In this document: positions 1 to 8,291 of the stretch, piece after piece
Layout: every line of letters starts with the position of its first letter
Numbering within the stretch: the stretch's first letter is position 1
NCBI GenBank assembly: GCA_047602125.1
Contig: JASGIB010000001.1
Location: forward strand, 1,550,001 to 1,614,000
Source of the DNA: Pseudoluteimonas sp047602125
GTDB taxonomy: Bacteria > Pseudomonadota > Gammaproteobacteria > Xanthomonadales > Xanthomonadaceae
Length of the DNA stretch: 64,000 nt
Reading direction: 5' to 3'
Notes under the pieces: generated by a model
Seen by the model: the letters and a program-made list of their open reading frames with translations, nothing else
The model's database searches: none
Told to the model about the DNA's origin: nothing
Made by a program: the position numbers and the translations under genes

Positions 1-528
1 CGGCAGGGTCGAGGAACGACAGGCGTGGTCGTCGGCCGCGAGCGCGAGCACGCCGCCGTGCTTCGACGTGCCGGCGGCGTTCGCGTGCTTGAACACGTCG
101 CCGCAGCGATCCACGCCCGGGCCCTTGCCGTACCACATGCCGAACACGCCATCGACCTTGGCGCCCGGGAACAGGTTGGCCTGCTGCGTGCCCCACACCA
201 TGGTCGCGCCCAGGTCCTCGTTGAGGCCGGGCTGGAAGCGCACGTTCGCGCCTTCCAGGTATTTGCGCGCGCGCCACAGCTCCAGGTCGAAGCCGCCCAG
301 CGGCGAACCGCGGTAGCCGCTGACGAAGCCGCCGGTGTTCAATCCGGCGCGCTGGTCGCGCAGGCGCTGCACGATCGGCAGCCGCACCAGCGCCTGCACG
401 CCGCTGAGGTAGATGCGGCCTTCGACGCGCTTGTACTTGTCGTCCAGCGTGTAGTTGGGATCGGTCACGCCGTGGGTGAGGGCGGTGTTCGCCGAAGCCG
501 GCGAGGAAAGTTCGGCGGTGCTGGTCAT
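1..528 (-). CDS. Indolepyruvate ferredoxin oxidoreductase family protein, N-terminal part
   Basis: The first 176 residues of a protein that runs off the left edge. Reading starts at the ATG complementary to 526-528. The visible part contains LDDKYKRVEGRIYLSGVQALVRL, split here as LDDKYKRVEGRIYLSG and VQALVRL, then GFVSGYRGSPLGG, FQPGLNEDLGATMVWGTQQ and GMWYGKGPGVDR. These are hallmarks of the large fused indolepyruvate ferredoxin oxidoreductases (about 1150-1200 residues), which bind thiamine diphosphate and oxidatively decarboxylate aryl- or branched-chain 2-oxoacids from amino-acid breakdown to acyl-CoA. The catalytic gamma-type domain and Fe-S region lie outside the window, so the exact substrate cannot be judged. 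It is divergent from the REC-EAL gene, with about 165 bp between them. Confidence 0.9.
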   Translation of the reverse strand, partial: MTSTAELSSPASANTALTHGVTDPNYTLDDKYKRVEGRIYLSGVQALVRLPIVQRLRDQRAGLNTGGFVSGYRGSPLGGFDLELWRARKYLEGANVRFQPGLNEDLGATMVWGTQQANLFPGAKVDGVFGMWYGKGPGVDRCGDVFKHANAAGTSKHGGVLALAADDHACRSSTLP

Positions 529-693
529 GGCGGCGGCTCGATCAGCGGCGTCCGGCGCGATAGCGCAGGCTCGGGGACGAAATTCTACCGTGGTCACGGT
601 TCCCGCCCGCCCGCGGCCGGCCGCGCTTCCCATTCACGTTGCAGTATGGGTAGGCTGCAACGCGGCCGCGCATCCGATGCGGACAGGAGCGGC

Positions 694-1887
694 ATGACTC
701 TTTCGGCACTGCGGGTGTTGGTGGTGGAGGACCACGGCTTCCAGCGCCGGGTGGCGCTGCGCCTGCTCGCCGAATGCGGCATCGACGATGCGCTGGAAGC
801 GTCCGATGGCGTGTCCGCGCTCGCGCTGCTGGAACGCCAGGCGCAGCCGCCGGACGTGGTCCTCGTCGACCTCGACATGCCCGGCATGGACGGCATCGAA
901 TTCATCGGCCACGTCGCCCAGCGCCGGCTGGCGCGCGCGGTGGCGCTGGTCAGCGCGCTCGATCCGGCGCTGCTCAACACCGTGCAGACCATGGCCCGCG
1001 CCTACGGCCTGTTCGTGCTCGGCAGCGTGGAAAAACCGCTCACCGGCGACAAGCTGCAGGCGGTGCTGGCCAAGTACGAGGAGCGCCAGTCCGAGGCCGG
1101 GGAAGACGAGGCGATCGAAGTCAGCGGCGAGGACATGCGTGCCGCGCTCGCCGCGGGCGAACTGGAGCCGTGGTTCCAGCCGCAGGTCGAGTTCGGCAAC
1201 GGCAAGGCGATCGGCATCGAGGCGCTGGCGCGCTGGCGACGCGCCGATGGCCACGTGGTGCTGCCGCGGCATTTCGTCCCGGTGATCGAACGCCACGGCC
1301 TGGCCGAGGCGCTGACCGAGGCGATGCTGGTGCAGTCCTGCCAGTGGAAGCGCCGGTGGGACGAAGCCGGCCTGCGCCTGCGCCTGTCGGTGAACGTGTC
1401 GCCGGCGACGTTGCACGACCCGGCCGCCGCCGACCATTACCAGCGCCTGGTGCAGGAACTGGGCGTGGATCCTTCCGACGTGGTGCTGGAAATCACCGAA
1501 AGCCTGGTGATGGCCGACGCCGCGCGCGGGCTCGGCGTGCTCGCGCGATTGCGGCTGAAGGGCTTCGGCCTGTCCATCGACGACTTCGGCACCGGTTATT
1601 CCTCGCTGGCGCAGCTCTCGCAGGTGCCCTTCACCGAACTCAAGATCGACCAGGGCTTCGTCACCGATGCGCACGCGCAACCGCGCAAGCGCGCGGTGGT
1701 GGAAGCCAGCCTCGACCTGGCGCGCAAGCTGGGCCTGGAAACCGTCGCCGAGGGCGTGGAAACCACCGACGACTGGCAGATGCTCGCCACGCTCGGCTGC
1801 AACGCCGCGCAGGGCGTCCTTGTCTCGCCCGCGGTTCCGGGCGAGGAACTGGTCGCCACCATCGGCCGCTGGCGCCACCCCCACTGA
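694..1887 (+). CDS. Response regulator with REC and EAL domains (c-di-GMP phosphodiesterase)
   Basis: A 397-residue protein. The ATG at 694 follows AGGAG and places the REC domain at the N-terminus; the open frame extends further upstream without meaning. Residues 1-120 form a receiver domain: acidic pair E12/D13, phospho-acceptor D59 in DLDMPGMDG and a conserved Lys in VEKPL. Residues about 145-390 form an EAL domain: IEALARW, NVSP, EITES, DDFGTGYSS, KIDQGFV and AEGVE are all present, so it should bind metal and hydrolyse c-di-GMP to pGpG. The usual GCD..QG signature reads GCNAAQG, an Asp-to-Asn change outside the core metal ligands. It resembles RocR/VieA-type proteins. It ends 10 bp before the hybrid kinase, which is its likely phosphodonor. 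Confidence 0.93.
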   Translation: MTLSALRVLVVEDHGFQRRVALRLLAECGIDDALEASDGVSALALLERQAQPPDVVLVDLDMPGMDGIEFIGHVAQRRLARAVALVSALDPALLNTVQTMARAYGLFVLGSVEKPLTGDKLQAVLAKYEERQSEAGEDEAIEVSGEDMRAALAAGELEPWFQPQVEFGNGKAIGIEALARWRRADGHVVLPRHFVPVIERHGLAEALTEAMLVQSCQWKRRWDEAGLRLRLSVNVSPATLHDPAAADHYQRLVQELGVDPSDVVLEITESLVMADAARGLGVLARLRLKGFGLSIDDFGTGYSSLAQLSQVPFTELKIDQGFVTDAHAQPRKRAVVEASLDLARKLGLETVAEGVETTDDWQMLATLGCNAAQGVLVSPAVPGEELVATIGRWRHPH

Positions 1888-1897
1888 GGGCTTGGGC

Positions 1898-4807
1898 ATG
1901 GCCAGGCCGGCGCTCGGGATCCGCCACCAGCTCTGGGCCCTGTTCGGACTGTTCCTGTTGACCGGCGCCAGCGTGCTGGCGATCGACGAGATCGCGCAAC
2001 AGCGTTCGCGGGTGTCGCTGGAGCAGATGAAGGACCAGTCGCTGCAGCGCATGCGGCTGCTCAACGCGGTGTCCGAGGGCTATGCCGCCGGCGTGGTCGA
2101 TACCACCTTCAAGGCGCGCAATTCCCTGATCACCTGGCACGAGGGCGTGGCCCGCGTCGATGCCGCGCGCAAGGCGATCGACGGCAACTGGAAGCAGCTA
2201 CGCGACCTGCCGCGCACGCCGGAGCAGCATGCGTTGTTCGAACAGGCCGGCGTCGCGCGCGAGCGCGCCGACGCCACGGCCGCGACCCTGCGCGCGATCC
2301 TGCAGCGCGAGGACATCAAGGCGCTCGGGGCCTTCGCCGACACCGAGCTGTATCCGGCGGTCGATCCGGTCACCACGCGCCTGCAACGACTGTCCGACGC
2401 CGCGATGCACCAGGCCGAAGGGCTGGTGCAACAGGACCTCGCGCGCGGGCGCACGGCCAGTGCGTTGCGCCTCGGCCTGTCGCTGCTGGCGCTGCTGCTC
2501 GCGGCGCTGGCCGGGCAGCGCATCCTGCGCAACGCCTATCGCGGGGTGGAAAGCCTGACCCGGCTGGCGCTGCGCATGCGCGAGCACGATTACGCCGCCG
2601 AACCGCGCTACCGCCCCAGCGGCGAACTCGGCGAGGTGATGGATGCCTTCCTCGCCATGCGCGACACGGTGCGCGGCACCGAATCCGCGCTCACCGAACA
2701 ACTCGCGAACAACGAGCGCACGCGAGAGGCATTGCTGTTGCGCGAATCGCTGCAGCGATCATTGCTCGACGCGGCGCCGGTCGCGATCCTGGCGCTCAAC
2801 AGCGATGGGCGCTACTTCCTGTTCAACCAGGGTGCGGAGCGGCTGTTCGGATACCAGGCGCAGGAATTCATCGGCCGCGATGCGCCGATGCTCGACCAGG
2901 TCGGCGATTTCGCCCCGGCATTGATGGTGCCCGGCGGTTTCGCGGCGATGGCGGCGCAATGGAAGGAACGCGGCGGCGCGCCCATGCCGGCGGACTGGCG
3001 GCTGCTGCGCGCGCTCGCGGAAGCAGGCATCGCGCCCGTGGAAGTGCCCATGCTCCACCGCGATGGCCACGCGGTGCACGCGCTGCTGGCGCTGGCGCCG
3101 TTGCCGGACGAACGCCACGGCGGCACTGGCCTGCTCGCGGTTGCCGCCGACCTGACCCGGATCAAGCAACTCGAAGCCGAACTGCGCGCCAGCGAAAGCC
3201 GCGCGCGCGAGGCGAACGAAGCCAAGAGCGCCTTCCTCGCCGCGATGAGCCACGAGATCCGCACGCCGATGATCGGCGTCACTGGCATGGTCGAGATCCT
3301 CGCCCATACCGACCTCGACGCCGAACAGCGGCGTTCGCTCAACGTGATCCAGTCTTCGGCGCAGTCGCTGCTGCAGATCATCGGCGACATCCTCGATTTC
3401 TCGAAGATCGAAGCCGGGCGCATGCAGTTGTCGCCGGCCGCGACCGACCTGGGCAAGGTCGCGCGCGGCGTGGTCGCCAACTTCAGCGGTTCGGCCTCGA
3501 GCAAGGGCCTGGTGCTCGGTTGCAGCGTCGATCCCGCGCTCGCCCCCGCGTACTGGGCCGACGCCCTGCGCCTGCGCCAGGTGCTCGGCAACTTCGTTTC
3601 CAACGCGATCAAGTTCACCGAACGCGGGCACATCGACCTCGCGATCGAGCTGCGGCGACGCGAAGGCGAGCGCGACCTGGTCTGCTTCCGCGTCAGCGAC
3701 ACCGGCATCGGCGTCAGCAAGGAGGCGCAGGCGCGATTGTTCCAGCCCTTCGTGCAGGCAGAGGGCGACACCACCCGGCGTTTCGGCGGCACTGGGCTCG
3801 GCCTCGCCATCTGCCGCCGCCTCGCCGAACTGATGGGCGGCGAGGTGGCGATGGAGTCCGAACCCGGGCAGGGCACGACCATGCGCCTGCTGGTGCCGTT
3901 GCAGCCCGCGCCGGAGGACGAAATCGACGTCGATCCGCTGGATGCGATCGCGCCCGAGCGCGTGCAGCCGCGGCATTTGCCGAGCGTGGCCGAGGCCGAA
4001 GCCGAACGCAGCCTGATCCTGCTGGTCGACGACCATCCGACCAACCGCACGGTGATCGCGCGCCAGCTCGCGCTCGCCGGTTATGCGAGCGAGACCGCGG
4101 AGGACGGCGCGCAGGGCCTGGCCGCATGGCGCAGCGGGCGCTTCGCGCTGGTGCTCTCGGACGTGCACATGCCGCACATGGACGGCTACCAGATGGCGCG
4201 CGCGATCCGCACCCTGGAAGCGAAGGAAGGTCGCGGCGGGCATACCCCGATCGTCGCGTTGACCGCGGCCACGCTGAAGGGCGAGGTCGAGCGCTGCCTC
4301 GACGCCGGCATGGACGACTATCTCGCCAAGCCGGTCGCCATCCCCGTCCTCGTCGCGGCCCTGCAGCGCTGGCTGCCGCATACCGCCACGCAGGCGATTG
4401 CGCCGGATTCGCCCGCGCCGATCCCGGCTTCGGCCGAAAGCCTGCCGCAACTGCATCGCCCGCCGCCGTTCGACGAACAGGTGCTGCACTCGCTGACCGG
4501 CGGCGACGAAGGCGACCTGCGCGCATTGCTCGCCGATTACCTCGCCAGCACCCGCGAGGACCTCGCCGGGCTCGAGGCCGCGCGCGCCGCTGGCGACCTG
4601 CCGGTCCTCACCCGCCAGGCGCACAAGCTCAAGGGGGCGGCACGCACGGTCGGCGCGCTGGAACTGGCCGACGCCGCGGAACGGCTCGAAGCCGCGGCCC
4701 GCGCCGGCGACTGGATGACCGTGCCGCCGCTGGCCACCGATGTCGTCACTGCCGGCGAACGCCTGCGGCTGTTCGTGGCCGAACGCTGGCCGGGCGCAAG
4801 CGATTGA
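1898..4807 (+). CDS. Hybrid sensor histidine kinase (HAMP-PAS-HisKA-HATPase-REC-Hpt)
   Basis: A 969-residue inner-membrane kinase. The ATG at 1898 gives an N-terminal membrane segment at residues 12-30, then a helical periplasmic sensor of about 160 residues with no family signature, a second membrane segment near 190-210, a HAMP region, and a PAS domain (LLDAAPVAILALNSDG onward). HisKA follows with the phospho-His in AAMSHEIRTPM. The HATPase has NFVSNAIKF, DTGIGV and GGTGLGLAICRRL. A receiver domain has LLVDDHPTNR and SDVHMPHMDG, and a C-terminal Hpt domain has its His in QAHKLKGAARTVG. The His-Asp-His chain is complete (BvgS/EvgS architecture), so phosphate could pass from Hpt to an external receiver, most simply the REC-EAL protein just upstream. 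The signal sensed is unknown. Confidence 0.93.
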   Translation: MARPALGIRHQLWALFGLFLLTGASVLAIDEIAQQRSRVSLEQMKDQSLQRMRLLNAVSEGYAAGVVDTTFKARNSLITWHEGVARVDAARKAIDGNWKQLRDLPRTPEQHALFEQAGVARERADATAATLRAILQREDIKALGAFADTELYPAVDPVTTRLQRLSDAAMHQAEGLVQQDLARGRTASALRLGLSLLALLLAALAGQRILRNAYRGVESLTRLALRMREHDYAAEPRYRPSGELGEVMDAFLAMRDTVRGTESALTEQLANNERTREALLLRESLQRSLLDAAPVAILALNSDGRYFLFNQGAERLFGYQAQEFIGRDAPMLDQVGDFAPALMVPGGFAAMAAQWKERGGAPMPADWRLLRALAEAGIAPVEVPMLHRDGHAVHALLALAPLPDERHGGTGLLAVAADLTRIKQLEAELRASESRAREANEAKSAFLAAMSHEIRTPMIGVTGMVEILAHTDLDAEQRRSLNVIQSSAQSLLQIIGDILDFSKIEAGRMQLSPAATDLGKVARGVVANFSGSASSKGLVLGCSVDPALAPAYWADALRLRQVLGNFVSNAIKFTERGHIDLAIELRRREGERDLVCFRVSDTGIGVSKEAQARLFQPFVQAEGDTTRRFGGTGLGLAICRRLAELMGGEVAMESEPGQGTTMRLLVPLQPAPEDEIDVDPLDAIAPERVQPRHLPSVAEAEAERSLILLVDDHPTNRTVIARQLALAGYASETAEDGAQGLAAWRSGRFALVLSDVHMPHMDGYQMARAIRTLEAKEGRGGHTPIVALTAATLKGEVERCLDAGMDDYLAKPVAIPVLVAALQRWLPHTATQAIAPDSPAPIPASAESLPQLHRPPPFDEQVLHSLTGGDEGDLRALLADYLASTREDLAGLEAARAAGDLPVLTRQAHKLKGAARTVGALELADAAERLEAAARAGDWMTVPPLATDVVTAGERLRLFVAERWPGASD

Positions 4808-4811
4808 CAGT

Positions 4812-4847
4812 TATATCGCGGCGCGATATATATCGCGAAACGATATA
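4812..4847. promoter_or_regulatory. Two overlapping 19-bp palindromes, probable PadR operator
   Basis: TATATCGCGGCGCGATATA at 4812-4830 is a perfect 9-1-9 palindrome. A second 19-bp palindrome, TATATCG-N5-CGATATA, occupies 4829-4847 and shares two bases with the first. The two centres (4821 and 4838) are 17 bp apart. The array ends 10 bp before the PadR start codon, so a dimer bound here would block transcription or translation start of its own gene. Negative autoregulation through such AT-rich inverted repeats is common for PadR proteins. That this is the operator is inference from position and symmetry. Confidence 0.75.
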
Positions 4848-4857
4848 GAGCCCAGAT

Positions 4858-5205
4858 ATGGCGAAGACCACCGAAGCACCCGCGCTCAGCCCGGTGATGC
4901 ACCACATCCTGCTCGCGTTGCTGGAAGGCGAACGCCATGGCTACGCGATCATGCAGTCGGTCGAACGCATCACCGACGGCGCCGTGTCGATGGGCCCGGG
5001 CACCTTGTATGGCGCGCTCAAGCGGCTACTCGATGCCGGGCTGGTCGAAGAAGCCGGCGAACGCAGCGAAGGCGACGAACGCCGGCGCTATTACCGATTG
5101 ACCGCGCTCGGTCGCCGCGCGGTACACGAGGAGACCGCGCGCCTGCAGCGCCTGGTGGAATTCGCGCGCGATTTCCTGCCCTCGGGCAAGCAGGTCCGCG
5201 CATGA
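4858..5205 (+). CDS. PadR family transcriptional regulator
   Basis: A 115-residue winged-helix protein. The segments ILLALLEGERHGYAIMQSV, GAVSMGPGTLYGALKRLLDAGLVEE, and the wing residues ERRRYYRLTALGRRAV (after GDE) are typical of short PadR regulators, which act as ligand-responsive repressors. The inverted-repeat array immediately upstream is the likely operator. The last codons overlap the next gene in an ATGA junction at 5202-5205, so the two are translationally coupled. No effector can be deduced. The kinase gene ends 50 bp upstream, and the intervening DNA is almost entirely operator. Confidence 0.92.
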   Translation: MAKTTEAPALSPVMHHILLALLEGERHGYAIMQSVERITDGAVSMGPGTLYGALKRLLDAGLVEEAGERSEGDERRRYYRLTALGRRAVHEETARLQRLVEFARDFLPSGKQVRA

Positions 5206-6332
5206 ACCGCGATCCGCGATGGCTGGTGTTCCTGGATCGCGCCTACGCGCTGGCGTTGTACCTGTATCCACGCGCCTTCCGCGAGGAATGGGGCGCACAG
5301 ATGCGCCAGGCGATGCGCGATCACGCGCGCGCCTGCGCGAATGACGGGCGAAGCGCCTTCGAAGCCGTATTCCCGCTGCTTCCCGATCTGGTCGCCAGCG
5401 CCGGGCAGCAACAGCTGCAAGCCTTCGGCGAGGAGGCTGCGATGAGGCGACTCCTGCTCGGCTCGGCGTTGGCGCTGAGCATGGGCCTGTTCGCGATGCA
5501 GGCCCGCATTTCGACGCAGCTCGCCCAATGGCAGGAAGCGCGGAGGTGGATCGCCCTCGACACCGCCTACCGCAACGAACTGCGGCAGGCTGCGTTGGCA
5601 AGCCCGGAACCGGCCATTCGTGCGCTGGTGTGGACGCTGGACGATCCCGATGCACAAGGACGCACTACGCATGGTGCAAGCGCACAGGCGCGGATTTCGG
5701 TTGTCGTTGGACATGATCGCCTCGCCGACTTCCTCGCGGCGGCGAGTTGCGAGGATCCCGCGACACTGGCGCGGCTTGAAGCCGCCGATCCCGGCAACGG
5801 CGCGGTCTGGGCGGTTGCGGCGACTTGCGCGCAGCGCGCAAAGCGCACGGCCGCCGTGCGGCAGGCGCTGGTCGCGCTTGCGCAGGCCGATCACTACGAC
5901 AGCCGCTCCGGCGACCTGCTCAGTGCCGGCACCGATCTCCTGAAACGTGTACCGGAGCCATTCGTCTTCATGTCGAGCAACTCCCCGTCGGGTCTTGAAT
6001 ACTTGGGAAACATCCTCTGGTACGCACATGCGCCCGAAGTCGAAGCCTTCGGAGGGTCGTGCAGCCGACAGGCCGTCGCTGCCGACGCCGTTCTGGCGGC
6101 GGACTGCCGGGCCGCGGCCGAGGTGTTGTCGCGGGCGGATTCGGACGGGGTTCGTCGCTTCGGAACGGCCTGGATGGCGAGGTACGAAGGACATCCGCTC
6201 GACGAAGCGGCGTTCCGCGAGCGCAATGAGGCCCAGCAGCAAGCGCTGGCGAAATGGTGGGCACTGGACGACGCCACGCGAACGACCCGCATCGCTGGTG
6301 GTGGGAACGAGATCGACCTCCTTCGCAACTGA
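5202..6332 (+). CDS. PadR-linked membrane protein of unknown function
   Basis: A 376-residue protein. The ATG at 5202 overlaps the PadR stop codon, which decides the start although the frame is open further upstream. The N-terminus (AYALALYLYPRAFREEWGAQMRQAMRD) resembles the short N-terminal module found in PadR-associated permeases and anti-sigma-like proteins, quoted here only as YPRAFREEWG. One membrane segment is visible near residues 78-98 (LLLGSALALSMGLFAMQA). The remaining 270 residues look soluble and mainly helical, rich in Ala and Arg, with several Cys, and I recognise no domain. From the coupling, its level is probably controlled by PadR. The function is unknown. Confidence 0.8.
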   Translation: MNRDPRWLVFLDRAYALALYLYPRAFREEWGAQMRQAMRDHARACANDGRSAFEAVFPLLPDLVASAGQQQLQAFGEEAAMRRLLLGSALALSMGLFAMQARISTQLAQWQEARRWIALDTAYRNELRQAALASPEPAIRALVWTLDDPDAQGRTTHGASAQARISVVVGHDRLADFLAAASCEDPATLARLEAADPGNGAVWAVAATCAQRAKRTAAVRQALVALAQADHYDSRSGDLLSAGTDLLKRVPEPFVFMSSNSPSGLEYLGNILWYAHAPEVEAFGGSCSRQAVAADAVLAADCRAAAEVLSRADSDGVRRFGTAWMARYEGHPLDEAAFRERNEAQQQALAKWWALDDATRTTRIAGGGNEIDLLRN

Positions 6333-6431
6333 ACGTCGCGCGCCGGTCGCCATCTGCCGGCCGGCTGGATTCCCGCAGCGCACCGCCGCCCCGGTGTACC
6401 CTCGCGCGGAACCCAAGCGAGGTAGGTGCGA

Positions 6432-7061
6432 ATGAAGACCGTGCTGGTGGCCAGTTCCAAGGGCGGTGTCGGCAAGACCACGGTGGCGACCCAGCTCGCC
6501 GCGCAGTCCGCGCTGGCGGGCAAGCGCACGGTGCTGGTCGATGCCGATCCGCAGCATTCCTCGATCCGCTGGGCCCAGCGCCGCGCCGGGCTGGACAGCG
6601 CGGTGTTGCCGGTCGACGGCACGCGGAAGAATTGGCAGAAGCACGTCCCCGACGATGCGCAGAACGTGGTGATCGATGCGCCGGCCGGGGCGATGGCCGA
6701 GCACCTCGCTTCGTTCCTCGACGTGGCCGACGCGGTGGTGGTGCCGTTGCAGCCTTCGGCGCTGGACCTGGAGGCGACGGTGCCGTTCCTGGAGGCGTTG
6801 TCGAAGCATCCGCGCGTGCATCGCGGCAAGTTGCCGGTGGCGCTGGTGGGCAATCGTTTGAAGCCGCACACGAATGCGTCGCGGCAGGCGATGGAGATGC
6901 TGGCGCAGTGGCCGTATCCGCTGGTGGCGCAGTTGCGCGACAGCCAGGCCTACGTGGTGCTCACCGGTCTCGGCCGCAGCCTGTTCGATTACCACTCGCA
7001 GCAGGTGCGCGACCACCAGGGCGATTGGCAACCGTTGCTGAAGTGGTTGAAGCGGGCTTGA
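6432..7061 (+). CDS. ParA/MinD-family ATPase
   Basis: A 209-residue deviant Walker A ATPase. The N-terminal SSKGGVGKTTVATQLA carries both signature lysines, followed by VDADPQHSS (Walker A' Asp) and VVIDAPAG (Walker B). This is the ParA/Soj branch, which forms ATP-dependent dimers and positions DNA or protein cargo. No ParB, and no second partition gene, lies next to it, so it is an orphan that may position another cargo rather than segregate a replicon. The ATG at 6432 is preferred; an in-frame GTG two codons earlier (6426) is also possible behind GAGGTAGG. It stands alone, with gaps of 99 and 176 bp to its neighbours. Confidence 0.88.
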   Translation: MKTVLVASSKGGVGKTTVATQLAAQSALAGKRTVLVDADPQHSSIRWAQRRAGLDSAVLPVDGTRKNWQKHVPDDAQNVVIDAPAGAMAEHLASFLDVADAVVVPLQPSALDLEATVPFLEALSKHPRVHRGKLPVALVGNRLKPHTNASRQAMEMLAQWPYPLVAQLRDSQAYVVLTGLGRSLFDYHSQQVRDHQGDWQPLLKWLKRA

Positions 7062-7237
7062 TCGACAAGGGATCGAAGGGAATCGCCGCAGGCTGGCATA
7101 TACCGAAGCGGAATCCCGGCATATTTGCAGGAACAGGTTCCAACGCCGGGTTTGAACAGCAATTCGGTAGTTGAAAGTGGACGCTTCGCTTCAACCAGGC
7201 CTACATTCGTCGATAGACATTCCATGACGGAAACCCC

Positions 7238-7717
7238 ATGCGCCAACTGATCCTGCTCCGCCACGCCCACGCCGAATCCGCCGGAGCCGGGGAAGACGAC
7301 GCCGGGCGTCCGTTGTCCGACACCGGTCGTGCCGAGGCGCGCGCCGCAGGGGTGTGGATGCGCGAGCACGGCATCCATCCCGACCGCGTGCTGAGTTCGC
7401 CTTCGACCCGCACGCGCGAGACCTGGGCCGCGGTCGAGGCCGAACTCGACAGCGGTTTGCCGGTGCACTACGAACCGGCGATCTACGAAGCCACGCCCGG
7501 TGCGCTGATCGCGCTGGCCGATGCCAACCGCGATGCGGCGCGGCTCGTCCTCGTCGGGCACAACCCGGGGCTGGAGCAATTGCTGGCGCTGCTCAACAGC
7601 GGCCAGTCCGGCGATTACCGCGGCATGCCGCCGGGCGCGGTCGCGGTGCTCGGCCTGCCGGTGGAGGCCGCGATCGAGCCCGGCATCGCGCGGCTCGATG
7701 CGTTCTGGTGGCCGTGA
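7238..7717 (+). CDS. sixA: Phosphohistidine phosphatase SixA family protein
   Basis: A 159-residue histidine-phosphatase superfamily protein. The catalytic RHA motif sits near the start in LILLRHAHAE, followed by RPLSDTGRAEA, SSPSTRTRETW and the second His in VGHNPGLEQLL. The small size and this motif set match SixA, which removes phosphate from Hpt domains of hybrid kinases (E. coli ArcB) or from phosphotransfer proteins such as NPr. A hybrid kinase with an Hpt domain lies 2.4 kb upstream, so a link is possible but speculative. The gene is followed after 10 bp by yceI on the same strand. Confidence 0.88.
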   Translation: MRQLILLRHAHAESAGAGEDDAGRPLSDTGRAEARAAGVWMREHGIHPDRVLSSPSTRTRETWAAVEAELDSGLPVHYEPAIYEATPGALIALADANRDAARLVLVGHNPGLEQLLALLNSGQSGDYRGMPPGAVAVLGLPVEAAIEPGIARLDAFWWP

Positions 7718-7727
7718 GGGCTTGAGC

Positions 7728-8291
7728 ATGGCGTGGCGCGCGGCCGCAGCGTGCGCTGGAATCGCGTTCGTGGCGCTCGCCGCCGGCGCGCAGGATTTCG
7801 ACCACGCGCGCAGCCACATCGGCTTCGAATTGCAGACCCGCTGGGGCCAGCGGCTCGAGGGCGTGTTCCCCGATTTCGATGGCGGCGTGGAAGTGCTGCC
7901 TGACGGACGCCGCCGCGTGCGCATCGCCTTGCGCACCGCGAGCGTGGAAATCGTCGACCATCCGAACTACACCAGTTTCAGCCGCGGCGACGGCTTCTTC
8001 GCCGCGACGCGCTATCCGCAGGTCACCTTCCTGTCCGATCCCTATCCGGTCGGCCTGCTGCGCCAGGGCGGCCCGCTGCATGGCGTGCTGGAGATGCACG
8101 GCGTGCGCCGGCGGCAGGCCTTCATGATCGCGCCGACCCCGGCGGACTGCGCACGGCCCGCGTTCGACTGCGACCTGCGGGTGGAAGGCAGCGTGCGCCG
8201 CGGCGATTACGACATCGACGCCTGGCAGATCGCGGTGCGCGATCGCGTGCGCTTCCTCCTGCGCGTGCGCCTGGCCTCGGAGGCAGGTTGA
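7728..8291 (+). CDS. yceI: YceI family periplasmic protein
   Basis: A 187-residue exported protein. The N-terminus (MAWRAAAACAGIAFVALAAG) is a cleavable signal peptide ending near AGA-QD. The body has the YceI pattern: DHARSHIGFELQTRW, FDGGVEV, a SVEIVD segment, GDGFFAATRYPQVTF and a C-terminal strand. YceI proteins are lipocalin-like beta-barrels binding isoprenoid or amphiphilic lipids in the periplasm. The ATG at 7728 is chosen because it follows the sixA stop by 10 bp. It overlaps the next gene (TGATG at 8289-8293), so a sixA-yceI-phospholipase D operon is likely. Confidence 0.88.
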   Translation: MAWRAAAACAGIAFVALAAGAQDFDHARSHIGFELQTRWGQRLEGVFPDFDGGVEVLPDGRRRVRIALRTASVEIVDHPNYTSFSRGDGFFAATRYPQVTFLSDPYPVGLLRQGGPLHGVLEMHGVRRRQAFMIAPTPADCARPAFDCDLRVEGSVRRGDYDIDAWQIAVRDRVRFLLRVRLASEAG

